Source of the DNA: Cyathus striatus
Lineage: Eukaryota > Basidiomycota > Agaricomycetes > Agaricales > Nidulariaceae
Direction of reading: 5' to 3'
Assembly (NCBI GenBank): GCA_025738555.1
Contig: JAOVFP010000008.1
Coordinates: forward strand, 186,001-250,000
Length of the DNA: 64,000 nt
In this document: positions 11,785 to 23,520 of the stretch, in pieces
Numbering within the stretch: position 1 is the first letter of the stretch
Layout: each line of letters starts with the position of its first letter
Notes under the pieces: model-generated
The model's database searches: none
What the model was told of the DNA's origin: nothing
The model's input: the letters and a program-made list of their open reading frames with translations, nothing else
Program-made: the position numbers and the translations under genes

Positions 11785-12912
11785 TCATGCCGTTAGAGCT
11801 GGTGGCAGCTCTAGTGTGTACATAGATGTCAATGGGCTGGCCTTCAGTACCTTGTAAGGGCCAATGAATTTGGGGCAGAGTTTCCTAGCCCTGCCCTTTG
11901 GGAGGTTCAAGTTCTCTGTTGAGAGGTATATGAGAGACGCCTCATCGATGTGAGGTTTGTCACCCCATTTCTGGTTAGCATAGAATGCCTGAAAGATGCA
12001 GTGGGTGATGATTGTGTCATGGGCCTTGGCTAGGTTAGCTAGTGCTTGTTCTGCATAGGCATGTACACTCTTGTGAACAATACTGTCACTCTGGATTTTG
12101 TGGAGCATCAATGGGATGTATCCCCCATTGAGCTTGAAAGGGGCATATCCTGTTGTGCTGGATACACTGGCGTTGATGGCAAATTCTGTGAAGTCAACTT
12201 TGTCTATCCAGTCTTTCTGGTCTGGGTGAACCATTGTGTGAAAGATTTGTCCTGCACTGCGGTTCATGTGCTCTGTTTGTCCATCTGTTTGTGGGTGGAA
12301 GGATGTGGACATAAGGAGCTTTGCACCTAGCAGGTGGTGGAGTTCCATCCACCACTGTGAGATGAATTTCAGATCTTGGTCACTGACGATGGTACTGGGG
12401 AGGCTATGTAGTCATACCACCTCTTGGTAGTATACCCAGGAGAGGTCTGTTGCCATCATGGTGGTATGTACGGGGATTAAATGGACCATGCTGGTTATGC
12501 AACATATGATAACCCAGAGGTAGTTGCAACCTTTGGCTTCTGGGAATGGTCCTACAAAGTCCATCCTGATGGAATCCCAGGGTTTTGTTGGAACTGGCAG
12601 TAGGTGGAGCTTATCTGCTGGTTTCTGGTTGGATGCTTTGGCCTGTTGGCATGTGCTGCAGGTTCTGCAGAATTCACGAACATCTTTTGCAAGTTGTGGC
12701 CACCAGTACCAACAGTGGATGTATTCTGCCATATGCTGATTACCAAAGTGGCCAAGGATGTGGTGAGCTTGGTCGAGGAGGGTCATAATAAGGGCTCGAT
12801 CGCGAGGTATACACACAACCTCGTCATTGGTCAAGTTCCTCATGTAGATAATGCCATTGCATACTGGGAAACATGAATACATTTCTGGTGAATCCAAGAT
12901 GATGCTGAACAA
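11785..12912 (-). pseudogene. Integrase of chromovirus element 1
   Basis: The zinc-binding HHCC region (HHILGHFGNQH...CRTCSTCQQ) and the start of the catalytic core (WDSIRMDFVGPFPEAKG) lie in 12912-12412. The core continues after a frame break with ...VSDQDLKF and STSFHPQTDGQTEHMNR (12348 onwards), giving the D,D,E arrangement of retroviral-type integrases. The C-terminal part PKGRARKLCPKFIGPYKVL matches the GPY/F module seen in chromoviruses. The break near 12350-12410 shows that it is not functional as it stands. Confidence 0.85.
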
Positions 12913-13226
12913 CTTGTCCTCCAGATAACCAGATTTGATGTGTTCTAGGAAGGCATTGTCTGATATGGTGGGGGGGGGGTGGTCGATGATGCCTCGTGGA
13001 ATAATATATCTGCAAGCATGGCTGATTCTACACTTCTAGTGGGGGTGGTTGTTTCAGGCATTATGCCTGACCTGCCATGTGTATTGGGCATCACTGAAGC
13101 AGCTTCTTGCATCTCCAGTGCCTCTATTTCCTGTTGTTCTCAATGTTCCTGGAGGTGCCTGCTGCGCCGTACTTCTCTTGTGTTCAGGGCACATAGCTCG
13201 ACAACATGTTCATGGAGCTTGTGGTA

Positions 13227-13715
13227 TCATGTGGATGGGAGGTCCTCTCCTGTAGGGTCTATGCATGCATCTGCACATATGTAGTCTTCTAGTCCATGCA
13301 TGTCTTCACTGGTATCACTTTCATAGTAGCAGGATAGGCAATCCACCACTTTGTTGTATTCCCCTTTGACATATGTAATGTCGAAGTCAAAGCACAACAT
13401 GTAGTCCATCCAGTGCTGTTGATGGTTGGATAAGTTTCCCTGAGTCTTGAAGAACTCAAGCACTTTGTGGTCCATTATGATGTGAAGATTATAGCCCATA
13501 AGCTTGTCTTCCCACTTGATCAATGCCTCGAGAATTGCGAGCATTTCAAGTTCGTAGATGGTGTAGTTCTGTTGCACCACTGTGAACTTCTTTGACATAA
13601 ACTCGGCTGGGTGGCATTTGTCCTAGGAGGGGCCTTGGCCATACATAGCCCCCACTCCAGTTTTTGATGTGTCACATATGAGCCATATTGGTTCATTGGT
13701 GCACATGTCAATCAG
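13227..13715 (-). pseudogene. RNase H domain of chromovirus element 1
   Basis: The Ty3-type RNase H layout is clear: CDTSKTGVG-like start (near 13700), FMSKKFTVVQQNYTIYELEMLAILEAL, MGYNLHIIMDHKVLEFF and YVKGEYNKVVDCLS. Acidic positions D, E and D of the active site are present. A stop near 13627 separates the first strand from the rest. The element 2 copy aligns along the whole domain. Confidence 0.85.
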
Positions 13716-15321
13716 TCATAGTATGGACGTTTTGCAACATGTATGTTTGATCATGTCAAAGCATTGTTGGTGAAGGGGGTGCCATATAAATAGCACTCTG
13801 TTCTGCATCATAGCCAGTAGTGGGCTTGTATACGTGAATACATCAGGTAGGAAATGTCCTATGTAGTTAACAAGTCCTACAAACTTTTGGATATCATTAT
13901 AGTTGTGTGGGGTCCTCCAGTCCCTAATGTGGCTAAGTTTATATTTGTTGGGGTGTATCCCCTTGTTGTCAATGATGTGACCCAGACAGTCAATGCATTC
14001 TGTGTAAAGTTCACACTTGGTTTTCTTCAAGTACAGTGCATTGGCCCATAGTTTCTTGAATACAAATTTCAGATGTTCCTCATGTTCCTTGAGGGTATCT
14101 GAGTACATGAAGATATCATCAATATAGACATGCATAAAGCATCCTATAGCATCACAGAATATTGCTGTCATTAGTCATTGGAAGGTAGCTGGGGCATTGC
14201 AGTCGCTCTGTTGCATAATGTGACTGACATATGTTCTGCTAATTGTGGCAAATGCTGTTTTGCCCATGTCTTCCAGTCAGATGTGTACTTGTTTATATGC
14301 ATCCATGAGGTCAATTTTTGACCTGTATTTCCCCCTTGTGACATCTTCATGAATTACCTCCTGATCCAGTAAGGGCATGACATCCTTGACTGTTGTCATT
14401 CTATTGGCATGTGTCAATGACCATATGCAGGTGCTTATCCTTTTTTGCCAGACAAAGGAGAGGCACAGCTTGGGTGACAGAGTGAGCTTCCCACCACCCT
14501 GTGTTTTCATAATGATTAAGTTTGTCATAGAACTCTTCATGTAAGGAGTTCAGACACCTAGGCATGTGGTATTTGTATCGCTTGCTATCATTAATGAGGT
14601 TGATTTCATGGTTTACCTCACAGAATGGAGGTAGCTGCTCTGGGGTACCATTCAAGATGTCAGCATAGGAGCTGAACCAGCCCTTGCATAGCTGTGGAAT
14701 ATCATCTTCTGTGAGGGATGTTTCCTTCCCTTTCCCCTTGTTAATTCTTGGGGAGCTGGTTGCTCTCCTGATGGGAGTTGGGTCAAATTGACACTTCAGC
14801 ACTGCCAAGGAGTACTCATATTCTGGTGTCTCACATAGGGTGAGCTTTGCCACCCATTCTTTGGATCCTGGAGGCATGTGAAATTTCAAGTGTTCCGAGA
14901 TGTCATTGAATTGGGCTTTCCTGAAGAGGTCACTCTTCAGGGGTTGTACGGCCCAGTTTGACAGGTACATATCTGCCACCATCATGTTCCATTCTGGTGG
15001 CATTTGTGGGTCTTCCATCCATCCCCACAGTGCATTAGGGGCAGGATTATCAATCAATGTGTGTTAATGCAGGCACTCTGCATCATCATTGTTTGAGGTC
15101 ACTAAGTCTTCTACCAACACACAGGATGATGTTGGTTGGCAGTATTGTATGTTGGGTTCTATGTACAGTGAACTTGATGCTGGTACCACTGGTGGCAAAG
15201 TGCATTTGTCAGTTTTCACCATGGGTTTCGTGTATTCATGGAATTCTTGGTCAGTCATTAGAAGGGAGGGGTTGTCTTTAGTCAATGGGTGTAGTGCTCC
15301 AATCCCCTCACTGTCAGGCAC
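13716..15321 (-). pseudogene. Reverse transcriptase and upstream linker of chromovirus element 1
   Basis: The piece 15321-15064 and the start of 15057-14401 form the protease-RT linker. RT blocks follow: HEINLINDSKRYKYHMPR, SVTQAVPLLCLAKKDKHLHMVID, KIDLMDAYKQVHI, then after shifts the catalytic HVYIDDIFMYSD (from 14171), LKKTKCELYTECIDCLGHIID and the connection region LVNYIGHFLPD. The YIDD box is intact. At least three frame breaks lie between 14400 and 14170. Confidence 0.9.
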
Positions 15322-15438
15322 ATCTTCTATGAAGGGAGGTAGTCTCCCCCCTCAGAGTCATTTCTCCTTCTTGTCTACTGCATGGTATTGGCAGAGTCAT
15401 CCATCAGTATCCCTAAGCTGAACTTACACAGCTGGGAT

Positions 15439-15879
15439 TCATTCCCCATTAACAATAATTTCATTGTGCTTGAAATCGAGAATGACATTGTTGGCATGCA
15501 TGGTTGGCATGCCAATGATCATGTCATAGTGGTCGAAATTGGCTACATTGGCATAGATGGGTTTGTTCAGCCCTGGGAGTTGTGGTATTAAGTATGTGCC
15601 GTATTTGACTGTGGATTGGCTTCCCACTTTTCCTAGTTGAAGGATGTATTCCATCGATAACTGGCTCACAGGGATCTTGGCTATTTCTGCATACAATGGA
15701 GTGATCCCCATTGTTGTGCTTCCAGAGTCCCATAGTGTCCAGGCTTTGACTTCTCTTATGGTGATGTAGAATGCTAAGCATTCCTTTTCTTCAAGTGGGA
15801 TTTTTGGGTGGTCAATTGTCTGCTTTGTAGACCTGACCATTACTCTACAGACGGTGATTATTTCCATAGGTTCTTTCAT
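15439..15879 (-). pseudogene. Aspartic protease of chromovirus element 1
   Basis: The frame contains LWDSGSTTMGI, the DSG active-site box of retropepsin-like proteases, followed about 70 residues later by YDMIIGMPTMHANNVILDF, the hydrophobic-G-M/L flap and ILG-type segment. It lies between the zinc knuckle and RT, as expected. This part is open over 146 codons, unusual in this element. Confidence 0.85.
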
Positions 15880-16819
15880 CCAGTGTCATTTTGCAATGAC
15901 TGTTGCAGTCCTGACTGAATTGGGGTAATCCCTCCCATAGTCCGAGCCTGTGTCATACTTGCTGTAGGGGTTTTCTTCTATGTTGAATTTAAACATAGAG
16001 GCTTTGTTGTCCTCCAGTTGGTCTTCTTGGGAGGCACTTTGTGGCTCCCATACCTCAGTGGGGAGTCCTTCATTATCCTCTTCTTGATCCCCTTTGATTA
16101 CAGAGTGTGTGGCATGTATCTGGTCACGCAGTGCTCTAGGACAATCCTTTTTGAAGTGCCCTGTTTTCCTGCAGTTGAAGCATGTTTCCACCGCATGTGG
16201 TTGGACTGGGTGTGGTGATCCCTTCTGCTCAGCTTTGGGTGTACTCTGCTTAGCGAAGGTGGTGTAGTCTTGGTTGGGCTGTGATGGGGTGGCCCTGGGG
16301 CACCTCCATGTGGCCTGGTTGGCTTAAGCTTGTTGGGGAGCTGGTCTCAGCCTTCTGCTTCAGTGTGGTGTATTCAGCGTGGATCCCCTGGGACACAATG
16401 ATTGTTCCATCACTGGTTGAGTGACCAGCAGGTGAATGTGATTGTTGAGGTAGCACTCCATGTTGATGTAGTTGTGCTTCCCTCTTTCCATGGTTCTCCC
16501 TACTGCTAGGAAGTCATCTGCTGTATTTACTTCTGGGGTGAGGAGTATATCCTTGATGAGTATTCTCCTCATATCTTCAGGCATAGCATTGATAAATGCC
16601 TGTATGAATGAGTAGTCATCTAGTGGAGTAGGCATGCTCTGAGCATGATCAGTTATGGTGTCATGAAGACCCTGTATCCCTGCTACTGAACAGTATATGA
16701 CACTGTAGAAAGTGTCTCACCCATGCTGGTTCATAGCTTCTTCTATGAATTGATCGTAGAGCCCTATGATTACTTCCTCGAAGGTCAATATGGTGTGATG
16801 CCACCTGTGCATTTAGGTA

Positions 16820-17850
16820 TAAAATTGCACATTTCTACCATTTACAGTCTTAAATCTGTACACATTAATGAACCCCAGATAATAAATAAAGATCTATGGA
16901 CTGCTACAAAATAGCAAGCCTTGTACTTATTGGCCTTTTATTTGGGTTAATATTCAACAGTTCATATCATAAAATAAATATTTCAAAAGTGATGTAGAAT
17001 AGTCAATTCTTCATCAATCAGGATGATTTTGGTCTTGATCAGAAGCTAAAATTTAGTACATTCTATTCTAGTATGATAGGTCATGGTCTCACCGAGGCAC
17101 CGGTCTAGATAAGAACAAAACATTAGATCAAAGATGACAATTTTATGATGATCTACCCAAAATGATCAATGATGAGACACTGTAACATCTGAAAACCATG
17201 AGAATTGAACATTCTAGAGGATTCTAATGCCTCGGAGTGACTCATAGTCAAATGATAGCTAAATAAAGACACAAATAAGGACAGGGGAAGTGTTTCAGGT
17301 AGATATATGTAGTATACAATGTCTGGGAAAATCATAATAATAGTTCTGGGCTTTGTATATTTAAGTAGGTACTATAGAGGGTGGAAAGGCAAGCAGATTC
17401 GCACCTTTCTTGCCCAGGTACAATAGGTATTGGGTAGTGGTTTAAGTCTTATTTGTTTCAAAGAATATATTGTTTTGGTTCGCATTTTGGGTATTTTTTG
17501 GAAAGAATTGAAGTTCTGAGACTCCAGAGAGGGCCTAGGACTTAGTTATTTCAATAAAGTGGTTTCATAAGAGTAAAGGGTTGCTCTTGTTTCGGTTTTC
17601 TAAGAAGCTGTACTAGCAAAGGGTTGTTAAGACACTTCTACAAAGTTTTGAGTAGTACAAAGGTGTATTACTTGAATTCTACAATAAAATTCTATTGCAT
17701 TTCGATTCAAAGGCTTCTCAAACGATTTAAACTTGCATAAGACAATAAGAAGGAACACCCACCTTTCCCACAACTTGCACTTAAAGAGTCTTGTGAATTT
17801 TATAGTGAAATAAGTTGCAAACATAGAGCCAATTTCACTACTAGAACACA
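16820..17850. mobile_element. Insertion of about 1 kb within gag, type unresolved
   Basis: Capsid-type coding sequence stops at SSASARSIGE on one side and resumes at the FEEVIIGLYDQ segment on the other. The material between is AT-rich and non-coding. On the minus strand it starts near TGTGTTCTAG and ends near ATGCACA, so a solo LTR is possible, but I found no matching target duplication. Confidence 0.5.
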
Positions 17851-19718
17851 AGTACCCCTCCCCAATGGACCTGGCACTAGCAGAACTAATGACGTGACAT
17901 CTGTACCACTTAACCACTTTGCCTTCAAGGTAATCCAGGAAGAGGAGTACTATCTCTTGTTCCTGCTCGTTTCCTCCTAGCTGTTGGGTCCACATGTGGA
18001 TGCACAGGTCAAGCAGCCATTGCTTGAATGTGTAGTATAGTGCCTTAATTCCTGAGAAGCGTACTATTATTTTGTTTTTGCTCCTCAGGGCACAGCACCC
18101 TTCTGGGAGTTTGAGTCATATGGCTAGATATTTGTTGATTATTGTGCATATCTTCTCATGCATGATATGTGTACAGTTATCCTGGGCATCAACTATGCCT
18201 GATCTGACCAATGGAAGATTGACCTGGGGGAGCAGTGAGAACTGCCTTCCCCAGATTGGAGTTCATTGTGGAGGGATTGATATTCCTCTACTGTCATATT
18301 GTAGGGTCTGTCCTTGAATTGGGTCTGCGTGAATATGTTCCTCCATTTGTTCTCCAGATTGTTGAGAGTACTGAGAGGGGAGATTATCTCCCCTATTCAT
18401 TGGTGTTCATCCACGAAGGCCACCAAGGGTCTATGGTGGTGGTTATCCAGGGCTGGCACGAGTACCTCATTATGCATGTGCTTGAATACTGCTTGCTCAC
18501 ATTCTCTGACATTGAGTTTGATAATGGCACCACAGTCAAATTGTATGTGTTGGTTATTGATATCTGATCCACCATGTTCCCTTAGGTCTCTTTTGTGCAT
18601 GCATTGCAATGCTATGCATTTGTCCTTGTCCTGTGCCCTTGGGATATGTCCTTCATGTGACACCCTTGGGTGGCATGTAGTTATTTGTTCTGGGACAAAG
18701 CTTGTCCCATGGAGCTGCAGGTTCTGTACTGGTGATGAAGCCACCAGGTGGAATGAGCTGGGTTCAGATGCTAGTTGTTGAGGGTGGAATCCATCTGACA
18801 CTGTTCTAAACTGCTGTTGAGTCAATGTGCATATGTGGTATTGCTTGTCCTCCTCCTTCAGGAGATGAGGGCCACTTATTTGTGCAATTGCTGACTCGAT
18901 ATTAGGGTCACAGGCAGTGGCACTCCTGACCGTACTTTCACACTTGACATTCCGTGGTGCAATGACCTGCCATGGATCTAGTGATACCTGAGACATAGGG
19001 GTGCTCACACACGATCCTGTCTTATTCTTTTTTGCATTGTAGTACACCTACACTAGGCTGTTCAGGTAGATTATCACAGTGTTAAGGAACCTTTTGTCAT
19101 TCTGGTCTATGTTAGAGGATGAGGCCATTGCCCTAACTCTGTCCATGGATTTGTTCACTAGTTGTTCCATGCACTTAGTTGATATGTCATTGTTCAGCAT
19201 GTGGAAAGTGGCAACTCTTTCCTGCAGGGCCACCTGCAGTTTGTCCATGTTGACTGATTCACCATTGGACTCATTGTTCTCATCCCTTACCTGTGGTTGG
19301 TGACGTGGCATTGTCACTGGTGCTTGCATTTCATTTGTCAGTTGTGTATGGAAAGTCTAACGACCATGCTCAAATGCATCAAAAATAATTGGACTCCAGT
19401 ATCCGGCACTGTGGCTTCTCAGTTAGATATTATAATCTCAATTTCAGGATCTCAGATTTGCACAGTATCCTCAGGATCGCCTAAGCAAGCTCCACTACTA
19501 ACTGAAGCATGGTTGTCCGGTAGCTATATATTATCAAGTAATTATTTGGTTCATTAAAATAGGATAATATACCTGTATGAGTTCCAATATAATTATTTGC
19601 ATGCTAGATGAACTGACTATGTAATGTAAGTAATACTATGTAGCACTGTGACTCAAATTTTACTACAGATGTCCTTCAGACAGGCATAAATTTCTGTGCA
19701 CACTCAGGGTCTGTGCAT

Positions 19719-20275
19719 TGTAGAGGTGACAGGTGCATTGATACCTAAACAAAGAAATTGGTAAGTGAGTCAGTAAACATCTGTTCGACCTTGAGGTGTT
19801 CTAAGGTGTTGAGAAAGGGGAAGGAAATTCAACTGGATTGCAAATGTCTAGATACAGGGATTTTATATAAAATCAAAATAAAGAGTGTACTTAATGAGGA
19901 ATAGTTGATAAGACGGAAATTAAGAGTGTTTAAATCGTAGATTTATGAAAGAAAATGGTAAGGTATGAAACAGAGAACATACCAATGAATAGAAAGAAAA
20001 TTTAAAGAAATAAAACTTGAGTAGAGACAAATACAGCCTTCAGTAAAGCAAACTGCACATTTTAGTGGGACTTGGTAGTGCACGATACCGACAATCTTGA
20101 GTTCTGTTGAGTAATAGCGGTGTTGAGCCATGTCAGTGTTGGAGGGAAAATGACAGAGAAAGTGAGATGAGTGTGAACAATGTGAGCGAACACGTTGATG
20201 CATGCATCAGCTGATTATGTAATGAGATTGGTAAAATATCGATTTTCATAGTGCAGGTGAAACATCTGCTCTACA
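19719..20275 (-). mobile_element. TG...CA repeat family copy, 557 bp, target duplication GCAT (CpG-poor copy)
   Basis: On the minus strand it runs TGTAGAGCAGATG ... CACCTCTACA. GCAT lies immediately outside both ends (19715-19718 and 20276-20279). It has the same length as the plus-strand copy at 47658-48214 and aligns with it throughout. TG...CA ends with a 7-bp inverted repeat (TGTAGAG/CTCTACA) suggest a solo LTR, though the 4-bp duplication and 5' hairpin leave other element types open. Confidence 0.8.
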
Positions 20276-21027
20276 GCATGAAAATTCGACCCTGGGTGTG
20301 AATGATATATATGTAAGTTAGCATGAAGCAATATGAGATGAGCATGATGCAATGCATAAACAAGCAAGAAGCAATAGGTTGTCATAAATATAGTAATATC
20401 ATAAATACATGTTTTACTACTTTATGTCCATATGGTCTATATAAACAGCATATATTATTATATTCATTGAATGATGTTCACACTTAAGTTGATTGGTTTG
20501 AGCATGACTCACTCACCCATATTTACTATAGCTTGGGCATGAATATTATATTCAGCTTACACACATGCAGTTTGGTAGAGTTCGAGCAGGCTGAGCATGC
20601 TAATAAGTAATATTTATTCATGTTCATACATACATATTGTTTAGATTGAGTATGAACTTTTATACAAAACTGTATATAAGTGATTTATGCTTATGTTAAT
20701 TAAATAGAGCGCATGTGTGAACATGTATAAATGTTATATTTAAGTCACTAGTAGATTTTGAGTTTGAGTGAGAGCATGAATATACAATATATTTTCACAC
20801 TCACAGTGTTGGCAATGACACTATCAGATCTACAATGACTACATATCACTACACTTCCTCACTTTTTTCCCTGATGTTCACTTCAGAGTTATCTTATTTC
20901 AATTCTCTGAGTCACACTTACATTAAAGTGTATTCATGTCTAGTATTGTAGTACTCATTACTCCTCCAACATGTATGAAGTTACAATACAAATGTTTTAT
21001 TTAATCTAATAAAATAAATATTCATAC
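20276..21027. other. AT-rich interior of the inverted-repeat element
   Basis: No coding potential. Short motifs resembling TTGAGCATG(A/C) recur between 20500 and 20800 without a fixed period. Confidence 0.4.
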
Positions 21028-21755
21028 TGCAGAGTAGGCTTTCTGCCTGCACAGCATCGGTAGAGTTGACATTCTGATGCACTCTGGTATGATCACATGG
21101 CCTGTCCTTTAAGCACATCACTGTCAATGTCAACACATCTGCCACTGAATAGTCCGCCTGAATGCATCCCAACATTCTCAACATTGGACTGCATCCACAC
21201 TACAATCAAATTTAGGACATCAAGAAAGATACCTCAGGCACTTGACTACAGGCAGGCGAAGAAACAGACTGCAATGTGCACAAGCAAAACAACAATTTAT
21301 TCAATATCGATCCCATCATGGCACCATCACTCTGGCAGCAACTTCAAAACTTCCTCTCATTTATTTTTCATTCTCCATATTTTTTCATCTTCTAGGGATG
21401 ATAGTCTAGTTCTTGTGACCTCCTTGAGTCTATTTAAATTCTATTTGCTCATTTATGTATTTTCCTCCTATCTTTTACTATTTAAACAGTGTATCTAGGT
21501 CTATATTACTTCAGTGAATTTCACCCTACAGTTCTCCTGCTCTCAGTCTCTCAGTCTTGCTCTCAGTCATTGCCTCGCTTGATATCTCTGCTTTCTGCAA
21601 GTTCTGTTTACTGAAAAACAGTCCAGAACTTCATCTTGAAGTAATATCTTTCATTGTGCCATCAAATCTCTCATAAAAGTTGCTGATACATTCTTTTATT
21701 CTACCTTAGAACCTTAAGGTTGAACAGATGTGCCCAATGCTTGTCCACCTCTTCA
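21028..21755 (+). mobile_element. Diverged TG...CA repeat family copy, 728 bp, target duplication ATAC
   Basis: Begins TGCAGAGTAGGC with the conserved hairpin and ends CACCTCTTCA. ATAC flanks both ends (21024-21027 and 21756-21759). The 3' part GGTTGAACAGATGT matches the equivalent place in the 557-bp copies. It is longer and more diverged than those. Confidence 0.65.
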
Positions 21756-22638
21756 ATACCATGAGTGTGAATTTAGATACATTGAGTGTGACATTTAATA
21801 TTTATTCTTCAATATATGTGTATATCTTGCTTAAATATTTTAATTGTGATCATAATAGAACTACAGTAGTATGATACCAGTATATATACATGTTTTACAT
21901 ATAGCTTGACTCAAAAATTGACCTTATACAACTATTATAAATATTGTGACTCATGAGGACATAGTTAACGGATGACCATGCTTCAGTTAGTAATGGAACT
22001 TGCTTAGGCGATCCTGAGGATACTAAGCAAAACTGAAATTCTGAACTGAGATTATAATATCTAACTGAGAAGCCGCGGTGCTGGACACTGGAGCCCAATT
22101 ATTTTTGATGTGTTTGAGTGTGGTCATTAGACTTTCCATAGTTGTGGGGGCAGCGCCATTGCTTGCACTGCTCTATTCATGTTGCTTGGTAGTTCAAGAT
22201 CACTGACATGCAAGAGGCCATTGTCCCCTTGCTGGTATTCACTTATGGTGACCATGGCCACTATTTGTTCAAGATTTTGTATTGGAGATTGTGCCTCTAG
22301 CCCCCTTTCTTGTACAGGTATGGGGGCAACAGGAGGGCTGAGCCCCCCAGTGGGTGGGCCTAACAGCCCACTGCTCAGGTGGGGGGGTAGTTGTTGATGG
22401 GAGGAATTGGGGGGGAGGACATATCTATATGTGTGTGAAGGCTATGCTTCGTGACGAGTTTGGAAGGTGGTAGTTGATGAGAGTTGCCTTATTGGGGAAA
22501 ATGTGGGGTTTTTCAGTCTTGATATGGAAGTCTTTTTATAACATGTGGTGTTCTGTTCCATGCTGTTGCACACCACACAATCATTCACGTGGTTTTCATA
22601 GAATCACAAAACCTTGGTAGGTTTAAAAAAGTGTAGAG

Positions 22639-22830
22639 GTTGTGATCCTCTACTGAACTCGTGCTTACTCATGCACCACATAAACCAGACCAAATCTATT
22701 GGTGTCTATGAATGTGCAAGTAAAAAAGTTACATGCAAAGATTAGTAATAGTAGTTATTTATATATGGCAATGCTTAATGGCTTTGCCAAACAATCCGAG
22801 GGTAAACCACAATATGCCTTACAAAGGCAA
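22639..22830 (-). repeat. 5' LTR (partial) of chromovirus element 1
   Basis: Read on the minus strand, the segment matches the LTR at the 3' end of element 2: ATGGCAA, CCAATA, GGTTTATGTGGTG, TGAGTAAGC and an end at CCTCTACA. Its 5' edge fades around 22830, where it is fused to reverse transcriptase of element 2 in the opposite orientation. LTRs of this family are about 220 bp. Confidence 0.7.
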
Positions 22831-22835
22831 TGCAA

Positions 22836-23520
22836 TGACAACATGGTAAAGGACATTACCCCTTTACCAGATCAAGAGATAATCCATGAGGATGTTGCAA
22901 GGACAAAATACTGATTGAAGATAGACCTCACAGATGCATATGAACAAGTTCATGTTCATCCATCAGATGTGGGAAAGACAGTATTTGCTACAATTAGTGG
23001 CACATATGTTAGCCACATCATGCAACAGGGTGACTGCAATGCCCCTGCTACATTCCAGCAGCTAATGACAGCCATATTCTGGGAAGCCACAAGACACTTC
23101 ATGCATGTTTATATTGATGACATATTCATATGTTCAGACACCATTGAAGAGCATGAGGAACACTTGAAAATTGTATTTGATAAGCTTCATGCTAATAACC
23201 TGTACATTAAGCAGAAAAAATGTGAACTATATGCCAAAAGCATTGACTGCCTGGCACATGTCATTAGTGACAAGGGCATACACTCAGACAAAGATAAACT
23301 CAGCTGCATCAGGGACTGGAGGACCTCCCACACCTCCAATAATATTCAAAAGTTTGTAGGCCTTATTAACTACATAGGGCATTTCCTGCCTGATATCTCT
23401 GCATATACAAGCTTGTTACTGGCTATAATACAGAACAGAACACTGTTTCTATGGTGCTCTCTTCACCAGCAATGTTTTGACATGATCAAACTGATATGCT
23501 GCAAGACACCCATCTTATAA
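22836..23520 (+). pseudogene. Reverse transcriptase of chromovirus element 2
   Basis: After a TGA near 22912 the frame is open to 23520, with KIDLTDAYEQVHVHPSDVGK, CNAPATFQQLM, the catalytic HVYIDDIFICSD, and the thumb/connection part CLAHVISDKGIHSDKDKL and LINYIGHFLPD. The palm and fingers upstream of DITPLPDQEI are absent, so the domain is truncated. The aligned part matches element 1 closely at protein level. Confidence 0.9.

Larger units (their letters stand above)
19347..22140. mobile_element. 2794-bp inverted-repeat element inserted in gag, 6-bp target duplication GTTGTG
   Basis: The left end (19347 on) starts TATGGAAAGTCTAACGACC and the right end, read on the minus strand from 22140, starts TATGGAAAGTCTAATGACC. 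Similarity continues for about 190 bp by eye (for example both share CAGGATCGCCTAAGCAAG). GTTGTG flanks both ends (19341-19346 and 22141-22146). Removing the insert and one GTTGTG restores the gag frame. No transposase frame is visible; much of the interior is two nested TG...CA repeats. It is best described as a non-autonomous DNA transposon of unidentified superfamily. Confidence 0.8.
15886..22422 (-). pseudogene. Gag of chromovirus element 1, split by two insertions
   Basis: A start ATG lies at 22422-22420, followed by a C7 run that must gain one base to stay in frame with PPVAPIPVQERGLEAQ...AVQAMALPPQL (to 22147). Gag resumes at 19346 with TNEMQAPVTMPRHQP once the 19347-22140 insert and one copy of its 6-bp duplication are removed. 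A TAG occurs near 19050. The piece 18396-17850 has FSGIKALYYTFKQW and EGKVVKWYRCHVI, capsid-like. A second insertion (about 17850-16820) follows, then LTFEEVIIGLYDQFIEEAM and NAMPEDMRRILIKDI. The CCHC knuckle CFNCRKTGHFKKDCP sits at 16191-16140. Confidence 0.8.
8603..22835 (-). mobile_element. Chromovirus element 1: decayed Ty3/gypsy LTR retrotransposon, minus strand
   Basis: From right to left it shows a partial 5' LTR, gag, CCHC knuckle, aspartic protease, reverse transcriptase, RNase H, integrase, chromodomain and an extra 3' reading frame, which is Ty3/gypsy chromovirus order. The 3' LTR is absent: homology to element 2 stops at about 8603, some 0.2 kb short of where the LTR should begin. 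Gag is interrupted by two insertions (19347-22140 and about 16820-17850). Stops and shifts occur in all coding parts, so it is dead. Without the insertions the internal part would be near 10 kb. Confidence 0.9.
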
